The notes beneath the pieces are model-generated. The model was not told where the DNA came from. It saw only the letters and a list, made by a program, of their open reading frames with translations, and made no database searches. Below, in pieces: positions 7,901 to 8,538 of a stretch of DNA of 8,538 nucleotides. A program made the position numbers and the translations under genes. How positions within the stretch are numbered: position 1 is the stretch's first letter; each line of letters starts with the position of its first letter. The stretch comes from CAIZGX01 sp964430305. Lineage in GTDB: Bacteria > Bacteroidota > Bacteroidia > Flavobacteriales_D > Sanyastnellaceae. The stretch covers positions 1-8,538 of the forward strand of contig CAYSEX010000076.1 of NCBI GenBank assembly GCA_964430305.1. The letters are read 5' to 3'.

Positions 7901-8538
7901 ACCAAATACAGAGGATATTAACCAAGACATCACGTTAAATTCCATAGAAAGTTATTTCCAATACAAAGTGAGTCTGCGTCCAGAAGACATGGGCGAGGTG
8001 AATATTGGTAGAAATTATATTACCGATACATTTGAAACTACCAAGTTAACGGCGAATAACGAAGAACGAACCATTCGTTGGTATCAGTTTAAAATTCCAA
8101 TCAAGGAGTTTGAAAAGCGTGTAGGAAACATTGCAGACTTTAGATCTATCAGATACATGCGAGTGTTCTTGAAAGGGTTTGAAGAGCCTGTGACTCTTCG
8201 TTTTGCTCGACTTGAATTGGTTCGTGGAGAATGGAGAAAATATGAGAGAACTCTGGCAGGAAATCAAGAATTGGAGCCGAATGATGATCCAGAAACATCT
8301 TTCAATTTGGCAGCGGTAAATATTGAAGAAAATGGAAACAGAGAGCCTATTCCTTATGTTGTGCCTCCAGGAATTATTCGTGAGCAAGATGTGGGATCTC
8401 CTAACCTTAGAAATCTCAATGAGCAGTCATTAGCTCTTACTGTTTGTAATCTAAAAGATGGAGACGCACGCGCGGCCTATCGTAATGTGAATTATGACAT
8501 GCGACAATATAAAAAACTGCGCATGTTCGCTCACGCAG
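4932..8538 (+). CDS. sprA: SprA, T9SS outer-membrane translocon / gliding motility protein (partial: 3' cut by window end, internal 100-N gap)
   Basis: SprA forms the giant outer-membrane beta-barrel through which T9SS cargo leaves the cell, and it is needed for gliding in motile members. The reading frame is open from GTG 4932 to the window end, with the same phase on both sides of the N run: 487 codons before and about 681 after. The full family length is about 2,300-2,400 residues, so roughly half is present. The GTG start lies 1 nt after the ruvA stop and gives a good signal peptide (VRKLSNFLLRGGRVFLLFLL, then TAVAQKIAA); a later GTG at 4971 would remove the basic N-region. Family signatures include DNFEHLFGSNEIEIRPQG and FNFDQKIQMNVIGNVGTKMK. 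Later ones are FENNMKVEYTGDEDQIMRKI, VSLPLTGSLMPGSIGLFG, VDDFEGSQSVIDL and NVDMRQYK-like NYDMRQYKKLRMFAHA at the end. It is last in the maeB-ruvA cluster. PorV and Plug, its known partners, are not here. Confidence 0.95.
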   Translation, partial: MRKLSNFLLRGGRVFLLFLLTAVAQKIAARQNDLAFLRPDTLTPIWPNTDFFYPNQDLPGIQLPLPSNIHYKVEYNPLTGKYEVRQTIGDRLDFRRPSEMEMNDFLDFQLNKNVSKYWKKIQEDKDVANKEFAPVIKVGGDNFEHLFGSNEIEIRPQGSAELTFGINRSKTDNPRIPERQRTNTTFNFDQKIQMNVIGNVGTKMKIKVNYNTESTFDFENNMKVEYTGDEDQIMRKIELGTVSLPLTGSLMPGSIGLFGAKIETQWGKLKNTTILTQQKGERKEITVQGGAQTTNFDIPADNYEANRHYFLSGFFRDTYDNALAALPVVNSGVNITRIEVWVVNQQANTQDVRNVLAFSDLGESSPFLSSDYNNSGIISPGQLPNPDNENNLLYNNLMTNQEVLNFTNANAAIQNLGYGLRQGVHYERVGNARKLTATEYTFNSRLGFISLKQSLNNAEVLAVAYEYTLNGQTFQVGTLSQDGIVAPXXXXXXXXXXXXXXXXXXXXXXXXXXXXXXXXXXNLGKVTILNESVLQGGQPIKISVESNSMFNLQFKTLLGSRFDYKFSDALNVGATVLNLKERPLTQKVNVGDDPVNNAMIGFDVNFQKEMPIITKWIDRIPGIQTKEKSSLNFSLEAAKIFPGHSRAVSKDGNAYVDDFEGSQSVIDLRALNQWFLASTPKLQNALFPEGNLEDSLTYGYNRAKLAWYVIDPLFFRTNSLTPASITQDIQSNHFMREVLESEVFPNRQLPTGTPPNIATLDLSYFPSERGQYNYELPNGQAGYSAGLNTDGTLKDPGSRWGGIQRSLTTTDFEMSNVQFIQFWLMDPFNEDSQNITGGDLYFNLGNVSEDVLNDSQMGFENGFPSANNELPTGQGTWGIYPSPTTFNVVNAFDNTVGNYQQQDIGLDGLNSNSEQSYFNTWLQTVQGFLDATAYNKFAQDPSADNFKYFRSSEADQNNLNTLERYKNYNGYEGNSNTDTPDGFPIAATTIPNTEDINQDITLNSIESYFQYKVSLRPEDMGEVNIGRNYITDTFETTKLTANNEERTIRWYQFKIPIKEFEKRVGNIADFRSIRYMRVFLKGFEEPVTLRFARLELVRGEWRKYERTLAGNQELEPNDDPETSFNLAAVNIEENGNREPIPYVVPPGIIREQDVGSPNLRNLNEQSLALTVCNLKDGDARAAYRNVNYDMRQYKKLRMFAHA
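6395..6494. other. Assembly gap of exactly 100 N inside sprA
   Basis: The run is exactly 100 bases, the usual placeholder for a gap of unknown length. The left flank ends in VGTLSQDGIVAP and the right flank begins NLGKVTILNES, both recognisable SprA segments. The reading phase is the same on each side with this placeholder, which is coincidental or uninformative. The true missing length is probably larger. Confidence 0.98.

Overview
The window looks like a draft contig from a Bacteroidota genome, most likely Flavobacteriales. This rests on three things: a type IX secretion system (T9SS) cargo protein with a C-terminal sorting domain, a long N-terminal part of SprA (the T9SS outer-membrane translocon), and A-rich start regions without Shine-Dalgarno sequences, with one perfect match to the Bacteroidota -7 box TAnnTTTG. 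The order maeB-ruvA-sprA, with ruvA directly ahead of sprA, is also familiar from this phylum. I cannot fix the genus.

Layout. (1) Bases 1-119 form a perfect 48-bp inverted repeat around a 23-nt spacer, best read as a fold-back (chimeric) end of the assembly. (2) Bases 1208 down to about 49, minus strand, encode a secreted thioredoxin-fold protein whose 3' end is lost; its stop codon lies inside the fold-back. (3) An 80-bp divergent intergenic region carries candidate promoters in both directions. (4) Bases 1289-1996 encode a small cysteine-rich secreted protein with a T9SS type A sorting domain, followed by a clear hairpin terminator at 2015-2038. (5) Bases 2059-8538 hold a tight co-directional cluster: NADP-type malic enzyme (maeB), Holliday-junction protein RuvA (ruvA) and SprA (sprA, cut by the window end). 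Both junctions in the cluster are a stop, one T, then a start codon. sprA contains a run of exactly 100 N at 6395-6494.

How the genes relate. sprA encodes the pore through which T9SS cargo crosses the outer membrane. The 1289-1996 product is a probable cargo, and the 36-1208 product would be one if its missing C-terminus carried a sorting domain. maeB (malate to pyruvate plus NADPH) and ruvA (recombination) are housekeeping genes that share the operon with sprA without an obvious functional link. There is no RNA gene, CRISPR array, IS element or prophage that I can see. I found no convincing undescribed system; the most useful observations concern assembly artefacts that alter two gene models.
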